A DNA stretch of 35,738 bases from Paenalicyclobacillus ferrooxydans (GTDB taxonomy: Bacteria; Bacillota; Bacilli; Alicyclobacillales; Alicyclobacillaceae), in NCBI RefSeq assembly GCF_001399675.1, contig NZ_LJCO01000075.1, forward strand, positions 1 through 35,738. The letters run 5' to 3'. Shown here one piece after another: positions 1 to 7,573 of the stretch. The notes below the pieces were generated by a model. That model saw nothing but the letters and a program-made list of their open reading frames with translations. It had not been told where the DNA came from and ran no database searches. Position numbers and translations under genes: made by a program. Position 1 is the stretch's first letter, and each line of letters starts with the position of its first letter.

Positions 1-114
1 GGTTGTTCCTTTTCGTGGATTTGGACAGTACTACCTGTTCTCCATGATAAGGAACTTTTTATTTGTTCACAGAGTTAAAACACCGAATCATATGAACATT
101 ATGAATAACATTAA

Positions 115-348
115 TGCAACGCTAGTGAGTGGATTGGCATTTATGAGCTGCTACATTCGGCGAAAGCCTATATAGATGAATGTTTTAGCCCTGATGGCTA
201 CACCTTAGGTTGGAATGTCGGATTAGTATCAAATCAGACAATTCCTCATGCCCATTTCCACGTTGTTCCGAGATATGCTGATGAACCGTATGCAGGCAAG
301 GGACTGCGCAACTGGCTTAAACAGGAGGACAACCGGAGAAAGTGTTGA
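115..348 (+). pseudogene. HIT-family hydrolase, 3' remnant
   Basis: An open frame with no start codon ends in a recognisable HIT (histidine triad) C-terminus. The triad reads HAHFHVVPRY at about codons 43-52, preceded by GWNVG and PDGY, which match the usual G-N-x-G segment of the family. HIT proteins are nucleotide hydrolases or transferases of about 110-140 residues. Here the N-terminal half is missing: a stop lies just upstream at 112 and no ATG is in frame. I read it as a decayed gene. The next recombination-type site begins about 160 bp downstream, so it may be a decayed cassette gene. Confidence 0.7.
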
Positions 349-511
349 GCGGTTGGTTCTTGTGGAATGAAGTATTTGATAGTTTTTTGAGATGAGTTAT
401 TCGGGACTTTGAAGGTTGTCCCACTAAGGAAGTTCTTCGAGAGATGCAACATTATCTTTCACGAGCACGCCCCGCCTCCCATCACTTCATGGTATTTGAG
501 GAACTGAAGTG

Positions 512-556
512 TGCATAGTCAGCCCTTACTGAAAAGAGGATGCTGATTCAGGGCAG
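512..556 (+). repeat. attC-like cassette site A (degenerate)
   Basis: The left box TGCATAGTCAG (512-522) resembles the array consensus TGYATRAANAT, and the right box GGGCAG is at 551-556. The spacer is 28 bp, shorter than usual. An internal inverted repeat TCAGC (519-523) / GCTGA (542-546) gives the hairpin seen in the main array. It follows the HIT remnant. Confidence 0.5.
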
Positions 557-626
557 CAGAACCCTCTGTGAGGCGACGGGGGCGATAACTACACCAGATC
601 CCAACTCAGAGTGTATAAATATAATG

Positions 627-663
627 AAAACGCGGGAATGTCCGAATCCGACCCCCGCGTTTT
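627..663 (-). terminator. Hairpin terminator
   Basis: The 10-bp inverted repeat AAAACGCGGG (627-636) / CCCGCGTTTT (654-663) has T-runs on both sides, so it could work in either direction. It lies about 100 bp beyond the stop codon of the minus-strand secreted protein and probably terminates it. Confidence 0.7.
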
Positions 664-671
664 CTTCTGTT

Positions 672-723
672 TGCAGTTGCCGAATACAATAATGACTCTT
701 TACTATCCAACTTGCTCGGGCAG
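672..723 (+). repeat. attC-like cassette site B
   Basis: The right box GGGCAG is at 718-723. The spacer hairpin pairs GCAGTTG (673-679) with CAACTTGC (708-715): seven base pairs with one bulged T. The left box is weak (TGCAGTTGCCG, 672-682), but total length and hairpin geometry match the main array. Sites A and B bound a 167-bp unit that holds only the terminator. Confidence 0.5.
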
Positions 724-759
724 CGACAGAGGTTATTTACTATGCTCCTACTTGGAAAA

Positions 760-1482
760 CTATTTGGATGTAGTGATCGAAACCGAACCGTTATTCTGGA
801 ACCAATTTGTTTTGTTAAATAGGTTTTGGACCTTCGTGTTTACCTGTGTGTCAAGTTTTTGAGTAACGGTAGATTGTAAGGTACTTGGTGAAACACCCTG
901 TGCAGTTGCAATTTGAGTGATGGACTTGCCGCTCTTTAATTGGGTGACCAGCTCTGTCCGGGTCATATGAAGTTGAGTGGCCACGTAATGTAGGACGTTC
1001 ATGGTGGCTTTGAACTTCATCGGCTTCTGAATAAGATGTTTGTTTTCCATAAACTTAGGCAACCGAGCATCTAGATTTTTAACCAATTTTGCTTCACGAG
1101 TAGCCGTCATGTGACCGTTGGTTACAAGTCCTTGTAAGTCACTCTGAATCATCGTCTGTATATCGTTTTGCAACGATGATTGTTGAACGTCTGAACTCAT
1201 CGCCACATCGTCCAGAGATTTTCCTGACGACAGATCTTGAACCAATTGTGCCTTCTTGATGTGTAAATCACTAGCGACTTGGTCTGCATTTTTCAGTAAT
1301 ACACGTTGTAACCAGTTTGGATGGTACTTCGTATGGTTTGTCGATGGTGTTGCCACTGACTGCGTGGAACTTGGACTACTGGTACTAGCAAATGCCGGGA
1401 TTACACCCATCAAGATTCCCCCCGCCACCAATCCTGTTACGCCGGTACAGACAATCGCCAGCTTAGCCTTCCTCATGGTCAT
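760..1482 (-). CDS. Secreted protein with two repeated helical modules
   Basis: A 240-residue exported protein of unknown function. The start at 1482 (MTMRKAKL) is chosen because GAGGGA lies at good spacing upstream; the 20 extra codons of the longer frame have no such site. A basic n-region, a hydrophobic core and a PAFAS cleavage site form a clear signal peptide. The mature part contains two copies of a module with the pattern LH-x5-L-x-x-x-L-x-x-GKS-(L/I)-x-x-(V/I)-A, around residues 70-95 and 165-190. Such modules recur in secreted proteins of Bacillota and Actinobacteria without a defined role. A bidirectional terminator follows. It could be extracellular or bound to the cell wall; a function cannot be given. 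Confidence 0.8.
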   Translation of the reverse strand: MTMRKAKLAIVCTGVTGLVAGGILMGVIPAFASTSSPSSTQSVATPSTNHTKYHPNWLQRVLLKNADQVASDLHIKKAQLVQDLSSGKSLDDVAMSSDVQQSSLQNDIQTMIQSDLQGLVTNGHMTATREAKLVKNLDARLPKFMENKHLIQKPMKFKATMNVLHYVATQLHMTRTELVTQLKSGKSITQIATAQGVSPSTLQSTVTQKLDTQVNTKVQNLFNKTNWFQNNGSVSITTSK

Positions 1483-1573
1483 ACGAAAACACTCCCTCGT
1501 TTTGAGATTTTCGAACAGGCACCCTGTGCCTACTCTAAGCATGTCAGGACATTATCGAAATTGTATTGAAACA

Positions 1574-1676
1574 GGCAGCGTTCTGCCGTCACGGTACTGG
1601 GGAAGGGAAACAAAGAGCGAGAGGTCTACTTAGGAGCAAGGTCATGTATTTGACTACAACGCCACCTCCAGTAGAC
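1574..1676 (+). pseudogene. Tyrosine recombinase remnant (second copy)
   Basis: This stretch matches codons about 152-178 of the intact recombinase at 17860-18702: the reading QRSAVTVLGKGNKEREVY is identical, followed by one substitution and a TGA. After about 1669 the sequence jumps to the AGTAGAC at the very end of the intact gene, so roughly 290 bp holding the HxxR and tyrosine motifs are deleted. The hairpin and recombination site that follow the intact gene also follow here. It is a dead second copy of the recombinase and shows that the element or its integrase unit has been present more than once. Confidence 0.85.
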
Positions 1677-1684
1677 ATCGGTGG

Positions 1685-1785
1685 GATGAGGCGGTGTTTA
1701 TCAACAACTCCTCATCGCTCTCGTGGTAAAATATGAACGATCATGCACGTCTTTCCGCCAACAGTCTTATCGTAGATGAGGGCAT
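1685..1785 (+). repeat. Recombinase-associated hairpin plus cassette-type site D
   Basis: The hairpin GATGAGG (1685-1691) / CCTCATC (1710-1716) is the counterpart of the hairpin after the intact recombinase, with compensatory changes in the stem. It is followed by TATGAACGAT (1732-1741), an ACGAT (1737-1741) / ATCGT (1769-1773) inverted repeat and the right box GGGCAT (1780-1785). Similarity to the site at 18760-18812 stops at GGGC; the sequences beyond are unrelated. Confidence 0.65.
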
Positions 1786-1882
1786 AACGGCTGAGACGGA
1801 TCATGATGCGATTGCATTCTATCGTAGATACGGATTCGAAATACAGTCTCTTGGTGAGAAATATCCTGGTGTTGAGCGATAG
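1781..1882 (+). pseudogene. GNAT acetyltransferase, 3' fragment
   Basis: The frame reading DHDAIAFYRRYGFEIQSLG, then EKYPGVER and a stop, is the C-terminal end of a GNAT N-acetyltransferase; the A-x-x-FY-x-x-x-GF motif near acetyl-CoA is typical. Only about 33 codons remain. The fragment starts at the right box of site D, as if a cassette junction had cut off the rest of the gene. The frame happens to stay open into the site, but no complete acetyltransferase can be made. Confidence 0.7.
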
Positions 1883-1916
1883 ACCAAGTGATTCTGGATG
1901 ACAGGGAGGCAATGAG

Positions 1917-2585
1917 ATGAAACAGCCGATTGTCATGTCATATAGCGGAGGAAAAGATAGCTCGTTAGCTCTCTTTAAACTCCTCAAGAACCCTGATTGG
2001 GAGGTGAAACGGCTTCTGACAACTGCAAACTCCACGTACAATCGGTCTTCCATGCACGGAGTTCGGACAGAACTATTCCAACAGCAGGCCGAATCAATTG
2101 GTTTGCCATTGGACGTTATTTGGTTAACCCCCGAGGACGGTGGAGATGGTTATCAACGAAAAATGAAGAAAGCACTAGAGAATTATAAAGCGAACGGCTT
2201 AAACCATATCGCCTTTGGAGATCTGTATTTGGAAGACGTTCGTGCGTATCGTGAGACGATGAATGACATGATTGGACTGCACTCTCTATTTCCGGTGTGG
2301 GGCATTCCGACACAGGAGTTCGCTAAGCAATTTATTCAATTGGGATTTAAAGCTATCGTGGTTTGTGTGGATACCACGCAACTAGACGCGTCTTTTTGTG
2401 GCAGGGAGTTTAACCAAGTGTTCCTTGACGACCTGCCAAATGGAGTTGATTGGTGTGCTGAAAAGGGGGAGTTTCACACCTTTTGTTACGATGGTCCGAT
2501 TTTTTCAAAGTCAATCCTATTTGAAAAGGGAGATCAGATTTTACGGGAGAATCGTTTTCAATACATTGATTTGTTACCAATTTAA
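1917..2585 (+). CDS. PP-loop ATPase, diphthine--ammonia ligase family
   Basis: A 222-residue cytosolic protein of the adenine-nucleotide alpha-hydrolase (PP-loop) superfamily, Dph6/DUF71 branch. The ATP pyrophosphatase loop SGGKDSS is at residues 10-16, and the family signature GEFHT with the following YDGPIF is at about 190-200. Archaeal and eukaryotic relatives amidate diphthine on EF2. Bacteria do not make diphthamide, so the bacterial substrate is unknown and an ATP-dependent amidation is only an inference. Length is normal for the family and the gene appears intact. GGGAGG lies upstream of the ATG at suitable spacing. Both flanks are gene debris, so it stands alone. Confidence 0.88.
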   Translation: MKQPIVMSYSGGKDSSLALFKLLKNPDWEVKRLLTTANSTYNRSSMHGVRTELFQQQAESIGLPLDVIWLTPEDGGDGYQRKMKKALENYKANGLNHIAFGDLYLEDVRAYRETMNDMIGLHSLFPVWGIPTQEFAKQFIQLGFKAIVVCVDTTQLDASFCGREFNQVFLDDLPNGVDWCAEKGEFHTFCYDGPIFSKSILFEKGDQILRENRFQYIDLLPI

Positions 2586-2683
2586 ATACTGAAGAGCACG
2601 AACTCAGTTCCCACTACGTTCGTACCAAGTCTGTAGGGGATATTCTCGACTGTTTATGGCTGGTTACGTCGAGGTGGCTAAGC

Positions 2684-2791
2684 ATGAATATTGATGGCAT
2701 CAATTTCGAAAAAAACGGTAAAGTCGCTACGATAACGTTGAATATACCAGAAACCAGAAATGCGCTAACTTTATCTATCATTGAGAACATG
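2684..2791 (+). pseudogene. Enoyl-CoA hydratase, N-terminal fragment
   Basis: A GAGGTGG ribosome binding site precedes an ATG. The first 36 codons give a typical crotonase N-terminus (INFEKNGKVATITLN, then PETRNALT), the first strands and the first CoA-binding loop of the fold. Similarity then stops, replaced by a hairpin and a cassette-type site. The frame stays open to 3166, but that part does not look like crotonase. A normal enoyl-CoA hydratase has about 260 residues, so this is a truncated gene. The break just before a recombination site suggests loss of the rest by cassette exchange. Confidence 0.7.
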
Positions 2792-2832
2792 GATAAAAAG
2801 GAAAATAGAGTTTTGATCGGAAGGCCCATATT

Positions 2833-2908
2833 GGGAGAAGCGGATGTTCTTCTCCCTGGGGGCATTAACATGCAGAGTCTAGCAATATGCCTCCGCATAA
2901 TCGGGCAG
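2833..2908 (+). repeat. Hairpin plus attC-like site C
   Basis: A perfect 8-bp hairpin GGGAGAAG (2833-2840) / CTTCTCCC (2849-2856) precedes the left box GGCATTAACAT (2861-2871), a 31-bp spacer and the right box GGGCAG (2903-2908). Inside, GGCAT (2861-2865) pairs with ATGCC (2887-2891). Coding similarity changes at the site: crotonase before it, an unrelated frame after it. Confidence 0.65.
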
Positions 2909-3033
2909 ATTATCAAATTCCAGAATCCATCGATCCGAAGTTCACGTCGTTCGACCAAGTTGACGAGATCATTCATCACTATGGGTATGAGGCCGCCAAG
3001 AGCAACTTCGACTCCTCTACCACAGCAAGTTAA
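2887..3033 (+). pseudogene. Small orphan reading frame across site C
   Basis: A 48-codon frame (ending at TAA 3031-3033) runs through the right box of site C. After the box it reads like real protein (ESIDPKFTSFDQVDEIIHHY, then GYEAAK). I do not recognise the family. No ribosome binding site precedes the ATG, and the first codons lie in the recombination site, so it is probably the 3' part of a gene whose start was lost. No coding signal is evident between here and the SDR stop at 3135. Confidence 0.35.
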
Positions 3034-3134
3034 AGTACCTGATGGTATCCGAATACCCTTACCACGCCTTGAGATTCTCGCTAAGTGGCTAAAGTTACTC
3101 GTCGAAGTCGTATCACTGACAGAGCTTGATGTTT

Positions 3135-3878
3135 CTAGTTTCTCAGCTGAACCTCATAATCTGTGACAATCTTTCCATTGTATTGAATAATTTGGCCATT
3201 TTGATTCTTGTCAGATAGGATAATGTCAGTACTCATCTGGCCAGCGGATTCGGGAGATTTGACGAAGCCGCCGTGCGCACCAGCCTCCATGCCGTTCAAG
3301 TCGGTTGCGACAGCGCCAGGCATGATGCCGAAAATCTGGCGGTGGCTGCCCATTTTTTCAAACTCGTAAGCGTACGTCAGGGTCATCACGTTGAGTGCTG
3401 CTTTGCTCGTGATGTAGGCGAGTGGGTGCCAAAAGTCGGTCGGCGAAATCGGAACTGTGATGTTAATGATTTTCGCGTTGTCTGTCAAAACTGACAGCAA
3501 ATTTTTTATGAGTTCGTGTGTGCCGAGAAAATTCGTCTCCATCGTCGTGCGCAAATCGTCAGTTGTATAGTCAAATGTGTGTTTTGTGAGGTCAAGCGCC
3601 GCGCGCCCAGGCTTGGGACTATCAGGAATTCCAGCATTATTGACCAACATATCGAGCGAATCGATCATTTTACCCGCTGTGTGCAAGCTATCGAAATTAT
3701 TCAAATCAATCTTGATGAACGTCGCTGATATGCCTTCTGCGGCAAGTTTTTCGACTGCTTTCTGCCCACGAGCTTCATCACGCGCTCCAACGAGAATGTC
3801 ATAGCCACGCTTTCCGAGATTTCGAGCGATTTCAAACCCGATTCCCTTGTTTGCCTCAGTTACTAGTGCTTTTTTCAT
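3135..3878 (-). CDS. Short-chain dehydrogenase/reductase (SDR)
   Basis: A 247-residue NAD(P)-dependent oxidoreductase of the classical SDR fold. The cofactor loop reads TEANKGIG at residues 7-14, so the first glycine of the usual TGxxxGxG is replaced by Glu. NNAG lies near residue 80. The catalytic pair is in YITSK at about 155-159, and the usual Ser lies in the ITVPISP segment. GARD after the second strand suggests NADP use (inference). The substrate cannot be told. The stop codon of a broken MerR regulator lies five bases upstream of the start, so the pair was once a two-gene operon, probably redox- or xenobiotic-responsive. GGAAC upstream of the ATG is a weak ribosome binding site. Confidence 0.88.
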   Translation of the reverse strand: MKKALVTEANKGIGFEIARNLGKRGYDILVGARDEARGQKAVEKLAAEGISATFIKIDLNNFDSLHTAGKMIDSLDMLVNNAGIPDSPKPGRAALDLTKHTFDYTTDDLRTTMETNFLGTHELIKNLLSVLTDNAKIINITVPISPTDFWHPLAYITSKAALNVMTLTYAYEFEKMGSHRQIFGIMPGAVATDLNGMEAGAHGGFVKSPESAGQMSTDIILSDKNQNGQIIQYNGKIVTDYEVQLRN

Positions 3879-3883
3879 GTTAA

Positions 3884-4076
3884 TTATTGTTCCTTTCCTT
3901 TGGATGATTTGTGTAGCGCGCTATTGTTTTCGTCGATCCTCTTTAAAGAGTCTGTCATCAAAGAAATCTCATCTAATACCTTGTCCTTGTGATCCCTCAT
4001 GATTTTAAGTCGCAAATCAACGGTACTCGATTAGTGGCAGAAAGCCTTGTTTTTCATAATAGCGTAAGTTTAAGTC
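3884..4076 (-). pseudogene. MerR-family regulator remnant
   Basis: On the minus strand the frame first reads DLNLRYYEKQGFLP, which is the end of the MerR winged-helix domain (consensus LRYYE-x-x-GLL). A stop follows. In another frame it resumes as MRDHKDKVLDEISLM and then IDENNSALH, the C-terminal coiled coil of a MerR protein, ending at 3884. The start and at least one stretch are missing, and frames change. The intact ancestor would have been co-transcribed with the SDR gene downstream, the usual MerR arrangement. It cannot make a functional repressor now. Confidence 0.7.
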
Positions 4077-4315
4077 AACAAAAAGTTACAAGACAAGCAT
4101 TTTTAACTCTGAGCCATTCTAAACACTGACTGTCAGTGAATTAGTGATTGAGACGAGGAAGATTGACCATCCTTGCTCAGTTAACGGCGCAGATTAACGC
4201 ACTTGCGGTTCGCCCCCCTCCTCAGTTGAAAGAAACATTCCAAGGGGTTAAGTGTAACGAGAAGTTGTCTCATTCCGTCTACGTTTCGTGACCATCATGA
4301 GGAGGCATTTTCGAA
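4077..4315. other. Intergenic region upstream of the lipoprotein gene
   Basis: About 240 bases between the MerR remnant and the lipoprotein gene. A short inverted repeat CTGACTGTCAG is visible near 4126-4136. I see no convincing -35/-10 pair and no coding signal. Confidence 0.4.
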
Positions 4316-4885
4316 ATGAAAGGTTATAAAAAATGGGTAACAGCGGGCGTGGCACTATATATTGCGGGAGTTCTTACAGGATGTGGTAATGCCAACGATA
4401 CAACCGGTGGAATGACACCAACGAACGTGACTAACCAAACAGCAATAAATACTTCGACAGGGATTACAGCCAATACCACGACAAATGCCGCAACGAATAC
4501 ATCAACAGGCCCTCAAGCAGCGACCAACATATCAGATTCGTCACCTGCTAATCAACCAGGTGCGATTATAGGCAACACTCAAATCATTCATCTGGTTTCG
4601 CCGATTCCAAATCAAACGGTGCAGGCAGGTTCCAAAATCATGGTCTCAGGTACAGTCGCCAAGGGCTTTGGACATCAAACACTCCAAGTCCAATTGTTAT
4701 CTGGAAACGTTAGACCCTCAAAGATTATCCAAATCAAAAAATTCCAAGTGGGTAGCGATGGTAAATTTAGTGGGCAATTTGGAATTCCCAATAACCTACC
4801 GTCGAGTGGAACAAAAATGCAAGTGGTATTTGAACTTCTAATGAAGGGCGGTCCCGAGGTTTCAACAACACTAATAGCCAAATAA
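4316..4885 (+). CDS. Lipoprotein with Thr/Asn-rich linker and Ig-like domain
   Basis: A 189-residue predicted lipoprotein. AGGAGG sits 9-10 bases before the ATG. Residues 1-22 form a signal peptide ending in the lipobox LTGC (lipidated Cys at about 23). Residues 25-85 are a low-complexity Thr/Asn/Ala linker, typical of a surface spacer. Residues 90-189 (PIPNQTVQAGSKIMVSGTVA, then FGHQTLQVQL) have the strand pattern of an immunoglobulin-like beta sandwich resembling the Gmad2 domain of spore-associated and surface lipoproteins; this is a fold-level guess. It is presumably anchored outside the cytoplasmic membrane. Its role is unknown. A cassette-type site (E) follows about 210 bp downstream. 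Confidence 0.82.
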   Translation: MKGYKKWVTAGVALYIAGVLTGCGNANDTTGGMTPTNVTNQTAINTSTGITANTTTNAATNTSTGPQAATNISDSSPANQPGAIIGNTQIIHLVSPIPNQTVQAGSKIMVSGTVAKGFGHQTLQVQLLSGNVRPSKIIQIKKFQVGSDGKFSGQFGIPNNLPSSGTKMQVVFELLMKGGPEVSTTLIAK

Positions 4886-5095
4886 CGGTGATTGACGTTG
4901 GCGCGCCGGATTCCCCTATAACAGTGAGGCAAGAAAAGAACTGCCTGCAATCTGTCTAGTGAAGGTAGGGGTGGTTCCTTTCATGTCATTCTCCGCTTCT
5001 GTCGCTATCGGGTGCGAATGTCTGAGAAGGAGTCGGACAGTCGACGAAAGTGGCAAAGGTTCTCCGCACTTTCTTCTCTGATCTGGAGATGACCC

Positions 5096-5143
5096 ATATC
5101 TCATTACTCCTTTCCACAAGAGTCTTGTCGCACATCAGGGCAG
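5096..5143 (+). repeat. Cassette-type site E
   Basis: The 3' half (GTCTTGTCGCACATCAGGGCAG) matches the end of the site behind the recombinase (GTCTTCTTGCACATCAGGGC, 18791-18810). The right box GGGCAG is at 5138-5143. A possible upstream stem pairs GAGAAG (5024-5029) with CTTCTC (5073-5078) at long range. The left box is weak. It lies just upstream of the nucleotidyltransferase gene. Confidence 0.5.
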
Positions 5144-5219
5144 TTTTAACCCAAGAACAGACATGCATCCTTCACTCTGTTACAATCAGAACAAATGTTC
5201 GTGTGAAGGGGGTATGCAA

Positions 5220-5804
5220 GTGCTGATTTCAACTGAGAAGGACGTATTGCACTTAATTAAAGATGACCAGCTGGTGATGACTGTCATCAGGGCGGCTAAA
5301 ACTTTGGGATTACCAGATTGGTGGATTTGTGCCGGCTTTGTTAGGTCGAAAGTTTGGGACACACTCCAAGGCTTTACTTCTCGAACTGAGGTTCCAGACG
5401 TTGATGTCATTTATTTCAATCCTGAAAGTGTAAATGAAAGCGAAGAGAAGCAATACGAAGCGAAACTGAGAAACATTGTCCCTGTTGTTCCTTGGTCGGT
5501 AAAAAACGAGGCAAGGATGCATTTAGTTAACGACATCCCCCCATATTCATCCGCTGTTGATGCCATTTCCAAATTCCCAGAGACTGTTACATCGCTTGGT
5601 GTGAAACTGAACGATGACGATGAACTAGTCTTAATTGCCCCACACGGAGTTGAGGACCTATTTAACTTTCACGTTAGACCAACTCCATACTTTGAAGAGA
5701 CGATTGAACGTGCGCAGATTTATGAAACACGTTTATTGAAGAAAAATTGGGGTGCCACGTGGGATAAAGTTTCAGTGACTCATACGACACTCCTCTTGCG
5801 TTAA
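5220..5804 (+). CDS. Nucleotidyltransferase-like protein (DUF925 family)
   Basis: About 194 residues, related to the NTP_transf_6 / DUF925 proteins. Family hallmarks are WWICAGFVRSKVWD near the N-terminus (helix and Gly-rich turn of the nucleotidyltransferase fold), the acidic metal-binding pair in DVDVIYF, and PWSVKNEARMH in the middle. Substrate and reaction are unknown for this family; nucleotide transfer is inferred from the fold. I prefer GTG 5220 because AAGGGGG (5207-5212) is seven bases upstream; ATG 5214 would leave one base of spacing and ATG 5163 has no ribosome binding site. It follows site E directly, as a cassette gene would. Confidence 0.82.
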   Translation: MLISTEKDVLHLIKDDQLVMTVIRAAKTLGLPDWWICAGFVRSKVWDTLQGFTSRTEVPDVDVIYFNPESVNESEEKQYEAKLRNIVPVVPWSVKNEARMHLVNDIPPYSSAVDAISKFPETVTSLGVKLNDDDELVLIAPHGVEDLFNFHVRPTPYFEETIERAQIYETRLLKKNWGATWDKVSVTHTTLLLR

Positions 5805-5895
5805 CGAAGACGAGAAGAACAGCTAACTGCAGTTATAGTATAAAATAAATTAAAATATTTGGAACAGAAAAAGAGCGGGAATTCGTGGGTGTTTT

Positions 5896-6054
5896 CAGGT
5901 CGTTACAGACGGATTATTTACTGAAGTCCACGAATTGATTGCTGGATATGGGTTCATAGATGTAAAGTCTCGCGAGGAAGCCATCGATTGGGCGATGCGT
6001 GCGCCAGAATTGTTGTACAGCGGATCAACTGTTAAGAGAATACAGAGGGTGTGA
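5896..6054 (+). pseudogene. YCII-domain protein, 3' fragment
   Basis: The frame reads QVVTDGLFTEVHELIAGYGF, then IDVKSREEAIDWAMRAPE: the second half of a YCII/DGPF domain (DG-x-F-x-E-x-K-E-x-(I/L)-x-G and VKSREEAI-(E/D)-WA). The first half and start are missing. The tail after APE does not fit the family. YCII-like proteins are small and often encoded near ECF sigma factors, but no partner is nearby. It is a decayed fragment. Confidence 0.65.
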
Positions 6055-6094
6055 GGTACATATTCTGCCAAAATATTATTATGAGGGGGACCAC

Positions 6095-6349
6095 ATGAGC
6101 GCGCATGTCGGAGATGTCGTGTTTCCCATTTTGGTCATTGGTCAACTCATTTGGGATTGGCGCCGCAAAACGTTCCGTGGAGTTGTTCAGCAGGTCCTCG
6201 GTGCGTTATGTGTTGGAACAATACTCAACGCGATTGTGAATCCGAGAGGCTACACCTTGAACAGGGTCGAAGTTATTATCGCTGTTTATAGCGTATTGGC
6301 GCTCCTATTTTACTGGTGGGCATGGAGGCGCCGACACGGGCGTGAGTGA
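6095..6349 (+). CDS. Small membrane protein
   Basis: An 84-residue protein with three likely membrane segments: about 7-20 (VVFPILVIGQLIW), 30-48 and 58-76. A basic loop WRRKTFRG separates the first two, and the C-terminus is strongly basic. GAGGGGG lies eight bases before ATG 6095. The longer frame from 5999 runs through the YCII fragment and has no ribosome binding site. I do not recognise a family. Its neighbours are fragments, so context gives no function. Confidence 0.65.
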   Translation: MSAHVGDVVFPILVIGQLIWDWRRKTFRGVVQQVLGALCVGTILNAIVNPRGYTLNRVEVIIAVYSVLALLFYWWAWRRRHGRE

Positions 6350-6670
6350 ATATGCACAAACACATGTCAGTGGCTTGTGGAGCTCTTGCGCAGTTTAGCT
6401 GATTAACTTCATATAAGATGACAGTTCTCTCGCATTGGTAAGGTCTGGTTCTACGTCAATATTGTCCTTGCCAACCACGATTGACGCTGCTACGGACGAC
6501 AACAATGTGGATTTTCCAGGGACCCAAGGGGCCTATCGCCATCGGGGCCACCTAAAGAACAGTAAGGTGATGGATTGCACCAGAACCTCGTAGAACATAC
6601 GATAAACTTTGAAGTAGATACTGCGTAAGTACCAAGTGCAGAAGTGACCAAGGCGAATGGAGGGAAGATG
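6350..6670. other. Gene-poor gap
   Basis: About 320 bases with no convincing gene. A short frame near 6490-6590 (TDDNNVDFPGTQGAY) could be protein debris but matches nothing I know. CACAA (6355-6359) / TTGTG (6375-6379) and GCGCAG at 6388 faintly resemble a cassette site, but not enough to call it. Confidence 0.3.
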
Positions 6671-7573
6671 ATGGAGCCACGACAGTTAGGAAGGACAACA
6701 CTGCAGGTTTTTCCGGTAGGACTCGGTTGCATGTCTTTTCCAGATGAGCGGACAGCGAGGGAACTGGTTCAACTGGCCCTGGATGCCGGTGTCAATTTTT
6801 TTGATACCGCTGACTTGTACGGACAGGGAACGAACGAATTGTGGCTTGGCAATGCATTGAAAGGCCGGCGCAGTAAAGCCGTGGTCGCTACAAAAGTAGG
6901 CAACCGCTTTGAGCCAGGCAAACCCGGTTGGTCATGGGGACCATCCAGGGAATACATTCTGCGTGCAGCGGAAGACAGTCTACGCCGGTTGCAGACCGAT
7001 TATATCGACCTTTATCAGTTGCATGGAGGGACGCTCGAGGATCCGATAGACGATATCATTGAGGCTTTCGAACTTTTGCAAGAAAAGGGGTATATTCGAG
7101 CCTATGGGATTTCTTCCATTCGTCCGAATGTCGTTCGCGAATACGCCAGGAAATCCAGAATTGCAACGCTGATGAGTCAATACGGGTTACTGGACAGGAG
7201 ACCTGAAGAAGAGGTTCTCGATCTCGTTCACGATGCCAGCATTTCTGTCATTGCGCGGGGACCCCTGGCGAGGGGATGGCTTACTGCGCAAGGTCGCACG
7301 GACGGAACGGGGTTTCTCGACTACAATGCCAACGAATTGCCGGGATTGCGAGTTCAATTGACGGAATTAGCCGGCGGTGCAGACAAACTCACTCAGCTTG
7401 CGCTGCGCTATAGCCTCGACCACCCTGCCGTGGCCGTAGCCATTCCGGGCTCTAGCTCAAAAAAGCAACTCATGGAGACGCTGCACAGCTGGTCAGATGC
7501 ACCCTTGCGGGAAGAGGAGCTTGCCCAACTGCAGGTACTACTAAAGCAACAGCGATATGAGCAGCATCGATAA
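6671..7573 (+). CDS. Aldo/keto reductase
   Basis: A 300-residue NADPH-dependent oxidoreductase of the AKR superfamily, with a complete (alpha/beta)8 barrel. The catalytic tetrad is visible: Asp in FFDTADLYGQG (about 44), Tyr four residues on, Lys in VVATKVG (about 77) and His in LYQLHG (about 118). The NADP-binding end is IPGSSSKKQL at about 265-274. Similarity is closest to the general AKR proteins of Bacilli, which reduce aldehydes and ketones; the substrate is not predictable. GGAGGG at 6659-6664 favours ATG 6671. A small frame overlaps its 3' end. Confidence 0.92.
   Translation: MEPRQLGRTTLQVFPVGLGCMSFPDERTARELVQLALDAGVNFFDTADLYGQGTNELWLGNALKGRRSKAVVATKVGNRFEPGKPGWSWGPSREYILRAAEDSLRRLQTDYIDLYQLHGGTLEDPIDDIIEAFELLQEKGYIRAYGISSIRPNVVREYARKSRIATLMSQYGLLDRRPEEEVLDLVHDASISVIARGPLARGWLTAQGRTDGTGFLDYNANELPGLRVQLTELAGGADKLTQLALRYSLDHPAVAVAIPGSSSKKQLMETLHSWSDAPLREEELAQLQVLLKQQRYEQHR

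Noticed and set aside
611-862. Open frames on the strand opposite real genes, such as 611-862, 1256-1633 and 28585-28944.
   Set aside because: They lack ribosome binding sites and protein-like composition and are shadows of genes or of debris on the other strand.
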